NCBI GenBank assembly: GCA_963082975.1
Contig: OY720350.1
Span: 49,616,734 to 49,680,733 of the forward strand
Reading direction: 5' to 3'
Source of the DNA: Labia minor
Taxonomy: Eukaryota > Arthropoda > Insecta > Dermaptera > Spongiphoridae
Length of the DNA: 64,000 nucleotides
In this document: in pieces, positions 45,876 to 57,194 of the stretch
Layout of the letters: every line of letters begins with the position of its first letter
Numbering within the stretch: the first letter of the stretch is position 1
Notes under the pieces: generated by a model
What the model saw: only the letters and a program-made list of their open reading frames with translations
Told to the model about the DNA's origin: nothing
The model's database searches: none
Program-made: the position numbers and the translations under genes

Positions 45876-46164
45876 TATATATATGTTTATATGTAAAAAT
45901 AATAGTAAACATAATAAAAATTCATTATTTTTCAATTTGTCACACCAAACAATATCTATAATGGGTCTAAATCTAATATGGGTATGTATAATTTTATATG
46001 CGGCCCGCGAAGTTATGATGCATTTCCAAAGTGGCCCGCAAGATCATTTGGGTTGGCCACCTCTGTTCTAAATAAAATATTTTTTATTTTTTATTTGATT
46101 ATAAAATATTTTATTTTGTTTTTACATCAGAGGTGTTCAAACTTTAAACAATAAATATTAGGTG

Positions 46165-46600
46165 GGTTTCCTGGTTATGTGCCAGCCTCTTATCAGTCAG
46201 TTGTCTGATTGTGAAAATGTTATCTATACAGGATCTACCGGCACGAAAGCCATTCTGTTCTTCTTACTCGTCAATTTCATGTTCTATACGGTATTTAAGA
46301 ACTTTGGCATATATTCGACCAATTGAGCTCAAAACCATGATACCACGATAATTAGAACATTGGTTTTTGTTGCCTTTTTTAAATACACTACTAATAATGC
46401 CCTTTTTAAAATCTGTTGGCAATTCATGCCCAAGAAAACAAAGGTTAATTCTGCAAGAATTTAGAAGAGGATATTTGGGGAGGCCTTTATAAGTTCAATA
46501 TTTATTGCTCCTGGGCCAGGTGCTTTGCCGTTTTCAAAAGATTTAACGGTCCTCTGCACTTTCTCAGACGTTACCTTTTCAATGTTGTTGTATGTAGGAG
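46165..46600 (-). pseudogene. LINE reverse transcriptase fragment
   Basis: The minus strand, with several frameshifts, contains FENGKAPGPGAINIELIK, the first RT block of LINE elements. It continues with LSSIGRIYAKVLKYRIEHEI-like text and a QNGFRAG-like region (residues around the NRMAF scrap), then IDNIFTI and RQLTD-like text. Only the finger part of the RT domain remains. Confidence 0.72.
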
Positions 46601-46695
46601 GCATATCAACACTTAATCTATTTATAAATTATTAATTAAAGTGTTATTAAATATATTTGTAATTATATTTAAAATTTAGTAAATGTTAATTAATT

Positions 46696-46720
46696 ATTGA
46701 TTATTTCAACAAGTCAATAT
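46696..46720. promoter_or_regulatory. Conserved inverted-repeat motif upstream of L11
   Basis: ATTGATTA at 46696 and a weaker GTCAATAT at 46713-46720. It is about 400 bp from the L11 ATG, further than in any other gene. Confidence 0.4.
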
Positions 46721-47119
46721 TTATTCATTAAATTTAAATTAAGAAGAAGTTTAATTAGTCATAATGGGATTTTAATGAAGAGAGAGAACCTAAGTATCTA
46801 CTATATATCTCTTTTAGTTTTATAAGTCATAAGCCTATCAATAAAAATTAATTGAAATGTACTGTATTTAGTATAATTTAAACCCTATTTATAATTTCAC
46901 TGTAATCTGGAATAATTTTATATTGAATTTAATTTAATAGTTATTGAATATTTACCTGATATATACCATAAATATATAAATTGTGCTATGATAAAGTTGT
47001 GCCTATATTCAGCGAATTATTTTTATTAACTTTATCAAGGCTACTCTTGAAGTTCTAAATTATTATAGCCATAAGGAATTCGCTACTATATATGTATATA
47101 TATATATAAATTAACAAAC
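46721..47119. other. Spacer between the motif and L11
   Basis: AT-rich with no repeat recognised. The extra length here displaces the upstream motif. Confidence 0.4.
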
Positions 47120-48565
47120 ATGAAAAAAATAGATTTTCTATATGTTTATAAACCAGTTTATTATTTAAATAAAATTTTTGCTTTAATGCCAATTTCAATA
47201 AAAAAACCAAAGGGTAGAATAATCACTAATTATTCTATTTTAAGTTGTTTCTATTCCCTTTTTTTCTTTATTTCTATAATTATTAGTATCCTTTCAAAAT
47301 ATTTATTTTTTACATTAAACACTTCTTTGGGTGTACTGAATCTTACTTTTTCGATGCTGTTTTTTTCATTGATGATTTCATCGTGTGGAATAATATGTTA
47401 TTTTACATTTTATACCAAAATCTCCCTTAACTATATTTTAAAAAAAATTTCATCTGTTGATCAACTTCTTTATGGGTCTAAAATAAATACCATTTATATA
47501 CGGCAAAGAAAAATATTTATAAAATATTTAATTCCTTGCCAAATATATGAAATAATTTTGCAATTCATAATGGAGTTTAAAGGATATATAATTGAATTTA
47601 AAAACTACTATGACATTTCTATAATACTTCAATTTGTTCATTCAACATTATCCTTCCATTTTATTTTCTGGATTTGGATTTTAAATCAAAGAATGAAATA
47701 TTTAGAGGATTGTATTGAGAATAATTTTCAATTGGATAAAATACTATTTCATGAAAATATTTCCATGAAATCGATTCAAGTACAAAGTCTACATTTTCAA
47801 AGGTATTTTATATAAAGTTACACATGGTGTATAATCTCAATAATCTTCTATCATTTTAAAACTAATTTAATATTTTATCAATTCATTTTAGGGTTGATCC
47901 ACCACCGAATATGAAAACTTTACAAGAAATCCATTGTGAATTGATTCTTACCATTGATAAATTGTCAGATTATTTTGGAGTTCCTATCTTTTGTCATTTG
48001 TCTTGTGAATTTTTCAAATTTCTCATTTATACATATTTTTTAATTTCCTATCTATTTTTGAAAGAAACACAAAAATCAATTTCAATTTTTTCTCAATTTA
48101 ATATAAATAATTTATTTATCATTATGGTCTCTCAATTATTAATATATCTGTATACAATTTCGCGAATATTTTTTCTTATCTACATGGCATCCAATTTATC
48201 CAATCATAAAAAGACAATTTTAAATTTATTTAAAAGGTATGTAAGTGACTTGACATTATATTATCAGTTGAAACATTGAAAAAAAATTTATACAATTTTG
48301 AATAAATAATTTATAATATTTATTAAATAAAAATAATTTATTTTTTAATATACTCGATTAATTTGTTTTTAGTAAATTGTATGTGTCTAAAAATAATTTG
48401 CCTGTGTTTCTACATTCAGAAATTATTGAATTCAAAAATCAAGTAAATGAGAGCACATATGACATATCAGCATCTGGATTCTTCATTATTGATCGAAGAT
48501 TAATTCTCTCTATCATTGCTACTATTGTCACTTATCTTATTGTTCTCTTTTCTTCACAAATATAA
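47120..48565 (+). CDS. Locus L11: gustatory receptor, complete, compact, 406 aa
   Basis: Exons: 47120-47802, 47892-48236 and 48373-48565 (1221 bp, phase 2 joins; introns 89 and 136 bp). The N-terminus is MKKIDFLYVYKPVYYLNK, slightly longer than MNFFYVYKP of its relatives. Exon 2 begins RVDPPPNMKTLQEIHCEL, with cysteine for phenylalanine. The last exon reads YDISASGFFIIDRR, so SAAGFF is SASGFF and the INR motif is IDR, followed by TYLIVLFSSQI. These substitutions are at usually constant positions, but the frame is intact and splice sites are good. Confidence 0.92.
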
Positions 48566-49486
48566 CTATATATATTTATCTATTTCAGTAAGCTTAATAT
48601 GTGTTTTTGGTTATATACATTTATTTATTTTTAATGATTATATTAGTAATAATATATAGGGAAAGAATAATATTAATGGAGTACTTAAAAAAAATTTCAA
48701 TTGAATGTAATAGATATATTATATTTTTTTTTATTATACTATATGATTCATTGGTCTATTTAAGGCGACTGGTTTTCTTGATTGAGCAAGGAAGTTCCCT
48801 CCCCTCTAATTCCAAAAAAAGAGAACTGATGGCCTGACCTTATCGTTACAATATGATTTTCTAATTAATAGGCTATTAAATTATGAATATTATGTTTAAA
48901 CTTTAAGAAAAATAAATTCATTAGTGTTAAATAAATTGTTATATATAACTCATTTAGATTTAACTAATTCGAAACATTTTTTCCTTCTATAATTAGTATA
49001 ATAGATTATTAATTGTAATATCATATAAAATATCAAGGACTCATAACAGAGTAGTTTATTCATATCCCCTTTCTAAGTCTTCTATACATTGTTGATCTCA
49101 TTTCTATCTTAACTTATCTTATTATACTAGCAAAAATTGTATATATATATTTCAATGGATTTTTTTGAAATTCACACCATTGATAATATTTATAAAGATT
49201 AATCGACCTGTATTGATTTCAGCCTCGAGAAAAATCAACTTTATTCGTATTTTCTTAATTTAAAATAGTAAATCCAAATGACGTCATGAATAACGTCATC
49301 CATATTTACCACTTGTCATTCTTTTTTAATTAATTAATTAATATTTTTTTATATTTAAAATATTTTAAAATTTTCTATTTAATTTAGAAATAAAATTTAA
49401 AATATTTATTTTAATAATATTTTAGAATCAAATTACGAAATATATTTATTAATCTCTCACCAAAAAAAAATATAAAATTTATCTTA
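48566..49486. other. Intergenic stretch after L11
   Basis: No gene. 49125-49460 is the reverse of the 5757-6420 repeat family. It starts near CTAGCAAAAATTGTATATAT and contains GACGTCATGAATAACGTCAT and TTTAAAATATTTTAAAAT blocks. The rest is AT-rich. Confidence 0.5.
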
Positions 49487-49553
49487 AGCCGCGTCCACAC
49501 TATGTCGATCGACACCGATCGACAAAGTCGATCGACATAGTGTGGACACGGCT
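49487..49553. mobile_element. 67-bp near-perfect palindromic mini-element
   Basis: AGCCGCGTCCACACTATG and its reverse complement CATAGTGTGGACACGGCT surround a GTCGATCGAC-rich centre. TTA lies on both sides (49484-49486 and 49554-49556), as expected for PIF/Harbinger-type insertion. Almost no sequence lies between the arms. Confidence 0.7.
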
Positions 49554-50434
49554 TTATATGTCTTACAAACATTGTAAGTATAAATTATCTGTTTCTTGAA
49601 AACATATTATACATTATTTATGATATTTTAAAAACAATTTCTTTCTTTAATTAATATTCATTTAAAATGATAATTAAAGACTACCTTAATCATTAATAAA
49701 TTATTGTTGAATAAATAAGATCTAATAATATTAAATAGAAATAGGAAAGCATACTTGATAGCTGAAATGTCAGTTTTATCTCTAAATAAATAATTTTTTT
49801 TTTCTAATTCCAAATATTCCTTCTAAATAAAATAAATTTAAAAAACCTTCCAAGTCTGCTTTTTTTCCTTTAGTTCTTCTTGGGGCGCTAAATAGTGTTT
49901 CAAAAATTAACATTGAGTGTCCAGGTCTGTTAAGGATGGTTTGTGATCCATAAATCAAAAGTTAATATTTAATAATAGTTATTAGAACGTTTAGATTTTC
50001 TCTATCGAACAGGGCATCTTTACTGAAACCGGCGAAGTGCGTTAAGTTCAGCACCATTAGGACATTTAAGGGATGAATAATTCCATAGTTTTTAAAATAT
50101 TTATTTAATTTGTGTTCCTTTAAAATATTTGAAATTTTTTCAATTTTTTTTAATTATTAGTAAATATTTATTTTATTAATTAGTTATTATACTTTGTAAT
50201 TAATTTTTTTTCTCTAAAATATTTGAAATTTTTTAATCTGTTTTGTCGTTTAATTTTTTGTTAATTCTTATAAATTTTTATTAGTTAATTTTATAAGTTT
50301 TTTTTTATATCTATTTTCGTGTTTATTTTTTATTAAATTACTAATTTATATTTATTTATTCGTTGTTTTTTTATTAATTAATTTTTAGATAGTTTTAGAA
50401 TTTTTTAACTAAAATATTATTTAATATTTATTAA
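49554..50434. other. Intergenic stretch without a recognised gene
   Basis: AT-rich. A slightly GC-richer patch at 49855-50070 (TTCTTCTTGGGGCGCTAAAT, TGAAACCGGCGAAGTGCGTT) has no identifiable homology. Confidence 0.45.
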
Positions 50435-51314
50435 TCTATATATTTAATACGCAAGTGTCCGTCTGTACGCAAAAAACTCCAGAGCCTAAAATACAAGGAG
50501 TAGGGTAACCAAATTTTGGTGAGGAGAAGGGTACCTCAAATGATGAAAAATAAAAAAGAAATTAGAATCTTAGGTAACTCCTGAGCTGAGCTGTTCCAGA
50601 AATATATCTATATATATAAAGGAGAGTGTTTGTATGTATGTATGTAATTTGTTTACTTTTTTGCTGTCATAGAAACAGATATATATATATATAATTAGAA
50701 CCTCTCTCTCTCCCTCTATTTAAAATTTTAAAAAATGGAGTGTTCTAGCCAAATTAAAAAATTTAAATGCCTTATGCAACATTGATAGGTAAATGAATTG
50801 GGAGATGGCGGAGATGCCATAACCAGAAATAATGTCCAGATATAGTTAAGGTTATAAAATCGAGAAGGCTGGGATGGGAAGGGGACGTGGTTGGAATTGG
50901 AGAAACTAGAAATTTGGAGAAACCGATTGGGAAACATCCGGTGGAAGAACAAGGACCAAGGTGGGTGGACAATGAAGGAAGGGACATGGGAGAGATGGGA
51001 CAGGGTGGGATTTGGTTTTAGCTCAAGATAGGGACGCTTAGAGAAATGTGGATGCTGCGGCTAAGAACTTTCGCAAACTGTAGAGACACAGAGTTAGATA
51101 AATATAACATATACAATAATAATATATAATTAATTTACTGATTAAATTAAAATATATTTTACAAGAAGGTCTTATCTACTTACTGATTGAAACAAAATGG
51201 ATGAAAACCTTTTACATACAGACTTTCAACCAAATACTATGTATCACTCGGGGGTACAGGGGGCGGAGCCCCCGTCTAGGTGTGAAGAGCGCCGAAGGCG
51301 CTCGGAGCAGCTAA
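50435..51314 (+). mobile_element. Helitron, canonical ends, with extra internal DNA
   Basis: 5-prime end: A then TCTATATATTTAATACG. 3-prime end: hairpin GAGCGCC-GAA-GGCGCTC, then GGAGCAGCTAA, then T, which fits the TC...hairpin...CTRR rule with insertion between A and T. The 5-prime 260 bp and the last 120 bp match the minus-strand copy at 58358-58757. About 490 bp at 50700-51195 are absent from that copy. Confidence 0.85.
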
Positions 51315-52283
51315 TATTATTTATTACTATCCATTCATTTTAATCAGATTGATGCAATGATGTAACATTTAATAATTGAATAAATAATTAAAGAATTGTA
51401 TATCAATATTTTTTAAAAGGTCGAGCGATATAAATTTTATATATATATATGAAAGACAAACAACCAAAAGGTCGGTGAAAGATCGAATAATGCATTAAAA
51501 ATCTACATTCGGACCCTCACCGGTGTGTGTTGACCATCACAGAAATGCTCTGGTGAATGTTGAAAAGAGATAATTTCTGCTAAAACTAAGTGCAAAACAC
51601 CTTTGTATTACCGTCGATTAAGACGTTTTGACATTTTAAAAACTAGTGATGTTGACAAACCAGGAGAAACGAATATGCAATACTATATTACCAACGAGAA
51701 ATTAATTGTTCAGTATATTATATGAAACTCACATGACAACAGGCCACTGAGGAAGAACACGTATAAATACAAAAATATTATATATGAAATTGTAATGTAT
51801 TTAAATTTATGAAAACAGTGTCAAATGAAACACAGTGCACCTAAAAATAGTATTGTTTGAAACCAATAATTAGTTTTGAGTTAAACTCAAAATGTCAATT
51901 TGATCTGATAGATTTTCAGTCAAACAGAGCTGGCAAATATAAGTTCATAATGGTGTATCGAGAACATTTAACTAAGTTTGTCCAGCTACGACCTTTGAAG
52001 ACAAAGAGGGCGGAATAAGTAGCGTATCATGTTCTTCCAATATTTTTAACATTTGGTAAGATATTACATGGAAAGTCTCGTCACAGTCAAACACAAGGCT
52101 CAGTTGAAGGGGACAATCAGGATATAAAAAATATGCAAACTGTATGAATGAAAGATAACGATACAAATAAATGGACAGAAGGTTTACCCTTTCATTAATT
52201 TGCCAAGAACATAGAAAATATAAATCTCAGTAATGCTCAACATTCACCATTAATACATGATGAATGTTGACATTCAGCGGTGG

Positions 52284-52970
52284 CAGTGGCGGATTAAGTT
52301 GATTGGGGGCCCCGGGCGGTAAAATTGAAATGGGCCCTCTGTGTTATTTACACTTATAATTGAAAGACAAATTTTGTTTATATTATAATTTAGGCTGTTT
52401 TATACTTACATAGATAGTACTTATGTAAAAAATACATAATTTTTACTGTGGTCGCCGAGACCCAAAATTGATTATTTTTTCCTAAGTTAGTCGGAGTTCA
52501 AACACGACCGAATAAAGATCTGTATAAAGAATAACTTGTTTTATTTAAACTCCGATTATCCATAAACCCAACAGTTTTTTACCGACCGACGATAGTAAGG
52601 GAGGTATTGTTTTCACACCAAATTTCACATGTGGAGATTTTTTCGAGAAAAATCATCTTTATTAGTTTTTTCTTAATTTCAAATTATATGACGTCATCCA
52701 GCCATTCATGACGTCACAGCCTGGTCTTACATATATATTATAAATAAAATAAAATTAAAAATATTTATGTTCTATCCCTATCTGTTTGTTATTACATTAA
52801 TAGATATATTAAAATTATTTGAAATTGTTTCTGTAGCTGGAAATTAATTTACTTCAAACCGTCGGTCGGTTTGGACCTGACCACAGGTCAACTTATTTAA
52901 ATTTTTTTTAAAGAAATATTTTTATTTAGGTTTCGGTGGGCTCCTCGGGCTGGCGTTTAATCCGCCTCTG
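52284..52970. mobile_element. hAT MITE interrupting the integrase relic
   Basis: Ends CAGTGGCGGATTAAGTTG and TTTAATCCGCCTCTG are flanked by AGCGGTGG (52276-52283) and ACCGGTGG (52971-52978), a diverged 8-bp duplication. A truncated family A element (52581-52898) is nested inside. Confidence 0.8.
52581..52898 (+). repeat. Family A repeat with internal deletion
   Basis: ACCGACCGACGATAGTAAGG to TTCACATGTGGAGATTTTT joins directly to CGAGAAAAATCATCTTTATT, skipping the microsatellite core; the normal 3-prime end ACAGGTCAACTTATT follows. The deletion joins the two internal duplicate blocks. Confidence 0.88.
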
Positions 52971-53060
52971 ACCGGTGGAAGTCACAAATAAGAGTAGGAA
53001 TTTAGCAAATATTTCAGAATGTTGACATTCACCAGATTTCGGTCTTTCATAGTAAAATAT

Positions 53061-53290
53061 ATATTCTATTTTATTTTGAAGTTGAATATCATAACGTAAA
53101 TAAAATTTTAGAAGTAGAATAAACATAGGATTTAAATCATTTTATTAATAAATCATCCTATTAAATAAAATATAATTAATAAATAATATTAATTATAGTA
53201 AGTAATTATTCTTTATTTAAATAATTTTTCTTTATTAAAATTATTTATTTAATTCAATGTTATTATATAAAAAAAATTAAATTAATAAAT
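53061..53290. other. Spacer before L12
   Basis: AT-rich, nothing recognised. Confidence 0.4.
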
Positions 53291-53314
53291 ATTGATTTCT
53301 ATTTATAATCAATA
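53291..53314. promoter_or_regulatory. Conserved inverted-repeat motif upstream of L12
   Basis: ATTGATTT at 53291 and AATCAATA at 53307-53314, ending 102 bp before the L12 ATG. Confidence 0.5.
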
Positions 53315-53415
53315 ATTTTTAAATTAATTCAAATTTAACCACAAATAATTATTGGAATTTTACCTAGTTGTTATTATGTTATTAACAGTACGAACATTAA
53401 GTTGGATATAAAAAA

Positions 53416-55777
53416 ATGAATTTTTTTTATGTTTACAAGCCAATTTTTTATATAAATAAAATTTTTTGTTTAATGCCGATAACTATCATTAATGGATATG
53501 TTAATCATTCAGTTTTATCTTGGTTCTATTTTTTAATTTTATGCATATCTATAATAATTTCCATATTTGTCAAATATTTCATTTATGTTTTAAAATTAAC
53601 TGATAATAAACGAAGTTTTATCCAATCGATCATTTTTTTATCATTGATAATCTCATCCAGTAATTTACTTATTTATGGCAACTTTTATGCAAAAAAATAT
53701 CTAAAATTTATATTCAATAAAATCTCAGATCTTGATCCACTTCTTTATGGTTCCAAACTAAATTCAATCTATATAGAACAAAGAAAACGATTTATAAAAT
53801 TTTTGATTCCTTGTATCCTATTTGATATTATATTACAATGTATTTGGGTATATGGAGGAATTGTAATTGGATATTACAAAAATATTGATATCATTCCTAT
53901 ATTGAATTTAGTTCAATCCTCATTATCTTTCCATTTTATTTTCTGGATTTGGATTATAAATCAAAGGATGAAATACATAGAGGAATGTATTGAGAGAAAT
54001 TTTCAATTGGATGAAACAGAATTTCAAAAAAATATGTTCAAACATCACCTTCAAATACAAAGTTTAGCATCTTTGGATAATTTTCAAAGGTAAGTTGTTA
54101 TAGTTAATTAGGCTTCCCAAACGTCCAGTTGACATTAGGCCTACAGGTGCTACCGTTGTTTTGTTGTGAGGGGGTGAAAACCGGTACTTGTCACGTCCAG
54201 TATATATATATATATATATACGCTTGGCAGAGAGAGAGCAGAGAGAGAGAGCCTCGGGGTTTTTTACCGACCGACGATAGTAAGGGAGGTATTGTTTTCA
54301 CACCAAATTTCACATGTGGAGATTTTTACATATCTCCATGAATCATGCATTTTCTTAACAGAAAAAAAGTATTTTTAGCATGATGTCTGTCCGTCCGTCC
54401 GTCCGTCTGTCCGTATAGATGTGTACAGCCTGAACGGCTCAACGGATTTTGATGAAATTTGGTATATTTACTTAATGCATCAGTGGGACGAATTGATCAA
54501 CTTTTGGTGCAAATCCGGAAACCGGAAGTGGTAGTATTAGCGATCGACGATAGGAAGGGAAGGGTTATTTTCACACCAAATTTCACATGAGGAGATTTTT
54601 TTACATATCACCACGAATGTATTGGTTTTATCCTCGGGAAAAATCATCTTCATTATGTTTTTCTTAATTTAAAATTATATGACGTCACCCGGCACTTCAT
54701 GACGTCAACGCCGGCTACTTCAGCTAAAATAAAATTAAAAATATTTATGTTCTATTCATATCTGTTTTTTATTACATTAATAGATATATTAAAATTATTT
54801 GAAATTGTTTCTGTAGCTGGAAATTAATTTATTTCAAACCGTCGGTCGGTTCGGACCTGCCTACAGGTCAACTTATTTACTTGGCGAGGCGGAGCGCTGC
54901 CAGCGCTCCTAGATCTTCAATTGAAAATTATATGCTCTAACGATAAGAATGAGTTGAAAATTTTTTTTTTTTGATATAATAATAGAGAATTATGAGATCA
55001 CTGTATTCTTTATTTGGACCAAATACTCATATTTGAAGAAAAGAAAAATGAGTTAAGTCAATAGTTAATATTTCATTTCTTTCTAATTTTTTTTTAATGA
55101 TTTTAGGATGGAAACTGTGTCTCTGAAAACTTTACACAATATACATTTTGAATTGATAGTTATTATTGATAAATTGTCTGAATATTTTGGAATTCCTATT
55201 TTTTTTCATTTTGCAAACGAATTTTTCAAGTTTATGATTTCTACCTATTCAATAATTGTAATATACATTGCAAAAATGAATCCTGACTTACCAAATGAAA
55301 ATTCAATTCATTTCCAATACGTTAATACTATAGATGTTATAAATATATCAATTATTATGATTGGACAATTCTTATTATATTTGTATTCAATCTGTCGAAT
55401 TATCGTTCTTATTTGTTTGGCATCCTGTTTATCCAATTACAAGAATTCTACTTTATTGTTATTAAAAAGGTACAGACTTCAAAATATATATTTTGCTAAA
55501 AAATTTCAAAAACAAAATATAATATTATTTATTTATTTAAATTAGTATGTAATTTAAAAAATGAAATATCACTTATTTTAGAAAATTATTATATATGCCT
55601 AATAATGGTTTGAGATCTTCTCATCGTGCAGATATTGTTGAATTTAAAAATCAAATAATGGAGAGTAAATATACTATATCAGCTGCTGGATTTTTTTTGA
55701 TCAATCGAAATTTAATCCTCTCTATCATTGCAACTATCGTTACTTATTTAATTGTTCTCTTTTCATCAAAAATATAA
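53416..55777 (+). CDS. Locus L12: gustatory receptor, complete, 410 aa
   Basis: Exons: 53416-54089, 55107-55469 and 55582-55777 (1233 bp, phase 2 joins). It starts MNFFYVYKPIFYINK; the GEF block after the second N-terminal segment is shortened. Loop motif LDPLLYGSKLNSIYIEQRK. Exon 2 RMETVSLKTLHNIHFEL, then FFHFANEFFKFMI. Exon 3 YTISAAGFFLINR and TYLIVLFSSKI. Intron 1 is 1017 bp because a full family A element and a short AT/GA microsatellite region lie in it. The upstream GAACATTAAGTTGGATAT near the ATG recalls L1-L2 and L10. Confidence 0.92.
54266..54879 (+). repeat. Family A repeat, full-length copy in L12 intron 1
   Basis: ACCGACCGACGATAGTAAGG after TTTTTT at the left; CTACAGGTCAACTTATTT at the right, with the GTCCGTCCGTCCGTCTGTCC core. 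A Helitron hairpin-like scrap (GAGGCGGAGCGCTGCCAGCG) follows at 54893. Confidence 0.9.
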
Positions 55778-56140
55778 GTTATGATTCTTTTTACCTTTTT
55801 CATGTAATTAATGTAATAATTCTAATTGTATTTTTATCCCTAATGATATTTGGTGTAATCTTGCCCATTTTTAATATATTTTTATTTAATTTATTTCTGA
55901 AAATAATATAATATAAAAATATTGATAATCAACTCATTATTATTTTAGATTTTTAATTTCAAATATATATTAAAATGATCTTTTCATCCTATTTATTATT
56001 TTTTCCTCTTCACTTATTTTTTCCTTAGAAATATTAAAAATGGCTCTTCCATGTTACTCCTCGTGCACCCTGTTGCAGCATTATCCATGTTAATTTCGAG
56101 ATCTTGAAAAAGTAGTTTAAGTTATATTTTTTCTAATATT
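55778..56140. other. 3-prime flank of L12
   Basis: AT-rich, no gene recognised. Confidence 0.4.
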
Positions 56141-56157
56141 ATACTTATATTATATAA

Positions 56158-56368
56158 ATAAGTATATAGTTAAATTATTAGAATTGTTCATAGATCATTC
56201 TATGGTTAAGATTTAAAATATATATATATATTTATATTTAATTGGACATAAATGTAAATAAACTGTATGGAGTAATTTTTGTGTAATACATTTGTATAAT
56301 AATTTGGCTTGGCTAAATGGTTTTATACCTAAGCCAAAAAATAAATTAAAAAAAAAAAAAAAAAAAAA
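56158..56368 (+). mobile_element. Retroposed insert with poly-A tail and 17-bp target duplication
   Basis: ATACTTATATTATATAA lies at 56141-56157 and again at 56369-56385. Between them, 211 bp end in the hairpin TTGGCTTGG...CCTAAGCCAA, then AATAAATT and about 22 A residues. This is the hallmark of a 5-prime-truncated LINE or SINE copy made by target-primed reverse transcription. The parent element is not identifiable from this short tail. Confidence 0.82.
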
Positions 56369-56385
56369 ATACTTATATTATATAA

Positions 56386-57190
56386 GAATTATAATATTCT
56401 TTGTTTTATATTATTTAGTTTCTATTATTTCAATGATAACTTGACTGATAATCTATTGTATTAAATTAAGTTACTTTTTATCTTTCAATTTTCAATTTAA
56501 ATAATAAAATAATAAATTAGATGTGTCTGTGAATTACTTAACTTTTTATATAAGAAAAATAATTCTTGTTTGAAGGTGCTAGGAGATTTGAAAATTAATA
56601 GTCGCAACATGAAGATTTCGCTTACAGTTTCTGTCATGTCCGAACTCCATCCAACAGTTATTTTTACTCAAGTTTCTTGCTTCTCATAATCATGAGATCT
56701 ATATATTTAATTTTTTTTTGATTCATTATAATAAATTTTAAACAAATAAAAATTTTCACTTTGTTAATTTTTATAAATTTCAATTTAAACTGATTGTGAG
56801 TGATACGCTTTGCCAAGACTGAATAATTTGTGTACAGAAATATTGAATGTTCTTCTGATATAATGTTGTCCGATTTGTCCTAAATCTGATTTAGGAGAAA
56901 ATTATAAACTGCCTCCTCTTCTAGCCCAATTCATTTATCCATCCATGTTGTATAAGAAAACTTAATTTCTTAACACTCCGTTTTTTTAAATTTGAAATAG
57001 AAGGAGAGAAAGAGTTTTAAATTATATTCGAATAGTCTATATATTCTATATATCATTATTTTTTCTGAATTTAATATCAAGTTGATTTTTAAAATTTTCT
57101 ATTCTTTATGCATATGATTGATTACATGTGTTAAAATTTAAAAAAATTCAAATTGTCTAATTTTTAAATTTATATACAATTTAATATTAT
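56386..57190. other. Intergenic stretch
   Basis: No gene recognised; AT-rich with moderately mixed sequence at 56560-56950. Confidence 0.45.
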
Positions 57191-57194
57191 TTTT

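Larger units (their letters stand above)
45145..46065. mobile_element. hAT element with nested mariner
   Basis: Ends CAGGGATGGCCAACTCGTGG and GGTTGGCCACCTCTG have perfect 8-bp target duplications TTCTAAAT at 45137-45144 and 46066-46073. GTGGCCCGC motifs occur in both arms. Without the nested mariner (45349-45875) it is about 394 bp, a non-autonomous hAT. Confidence 0.9.
51460..53060 (+). pseudogene. Degenerate KRBA2/Ginger-like integrase element
   Basis: About 51600-51720 reads YYRRLRRFDILKTSDVDK, then YYITNEKLIVQ, a zf-H2C2-type leader. About 51925-52200 reads YKFIMVYREHLTKFVQLRPL, KTKRAE and VAYHVLPIFLTFGK. After a deletion follow GKSRHSQTQGSVEGDNQD and KWTEGLPFH, the rve (DDE integrase) core seen in KRBA2-like/Ginger transposons and LTR integrases. 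Stops and deletions remove the middle aspartate region. Related GGTCGGTGAAAGAT and TTTCGGTCTTTCAT occur at the two borders. A hAT MITE interrupts it. Confidence 0.62.
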
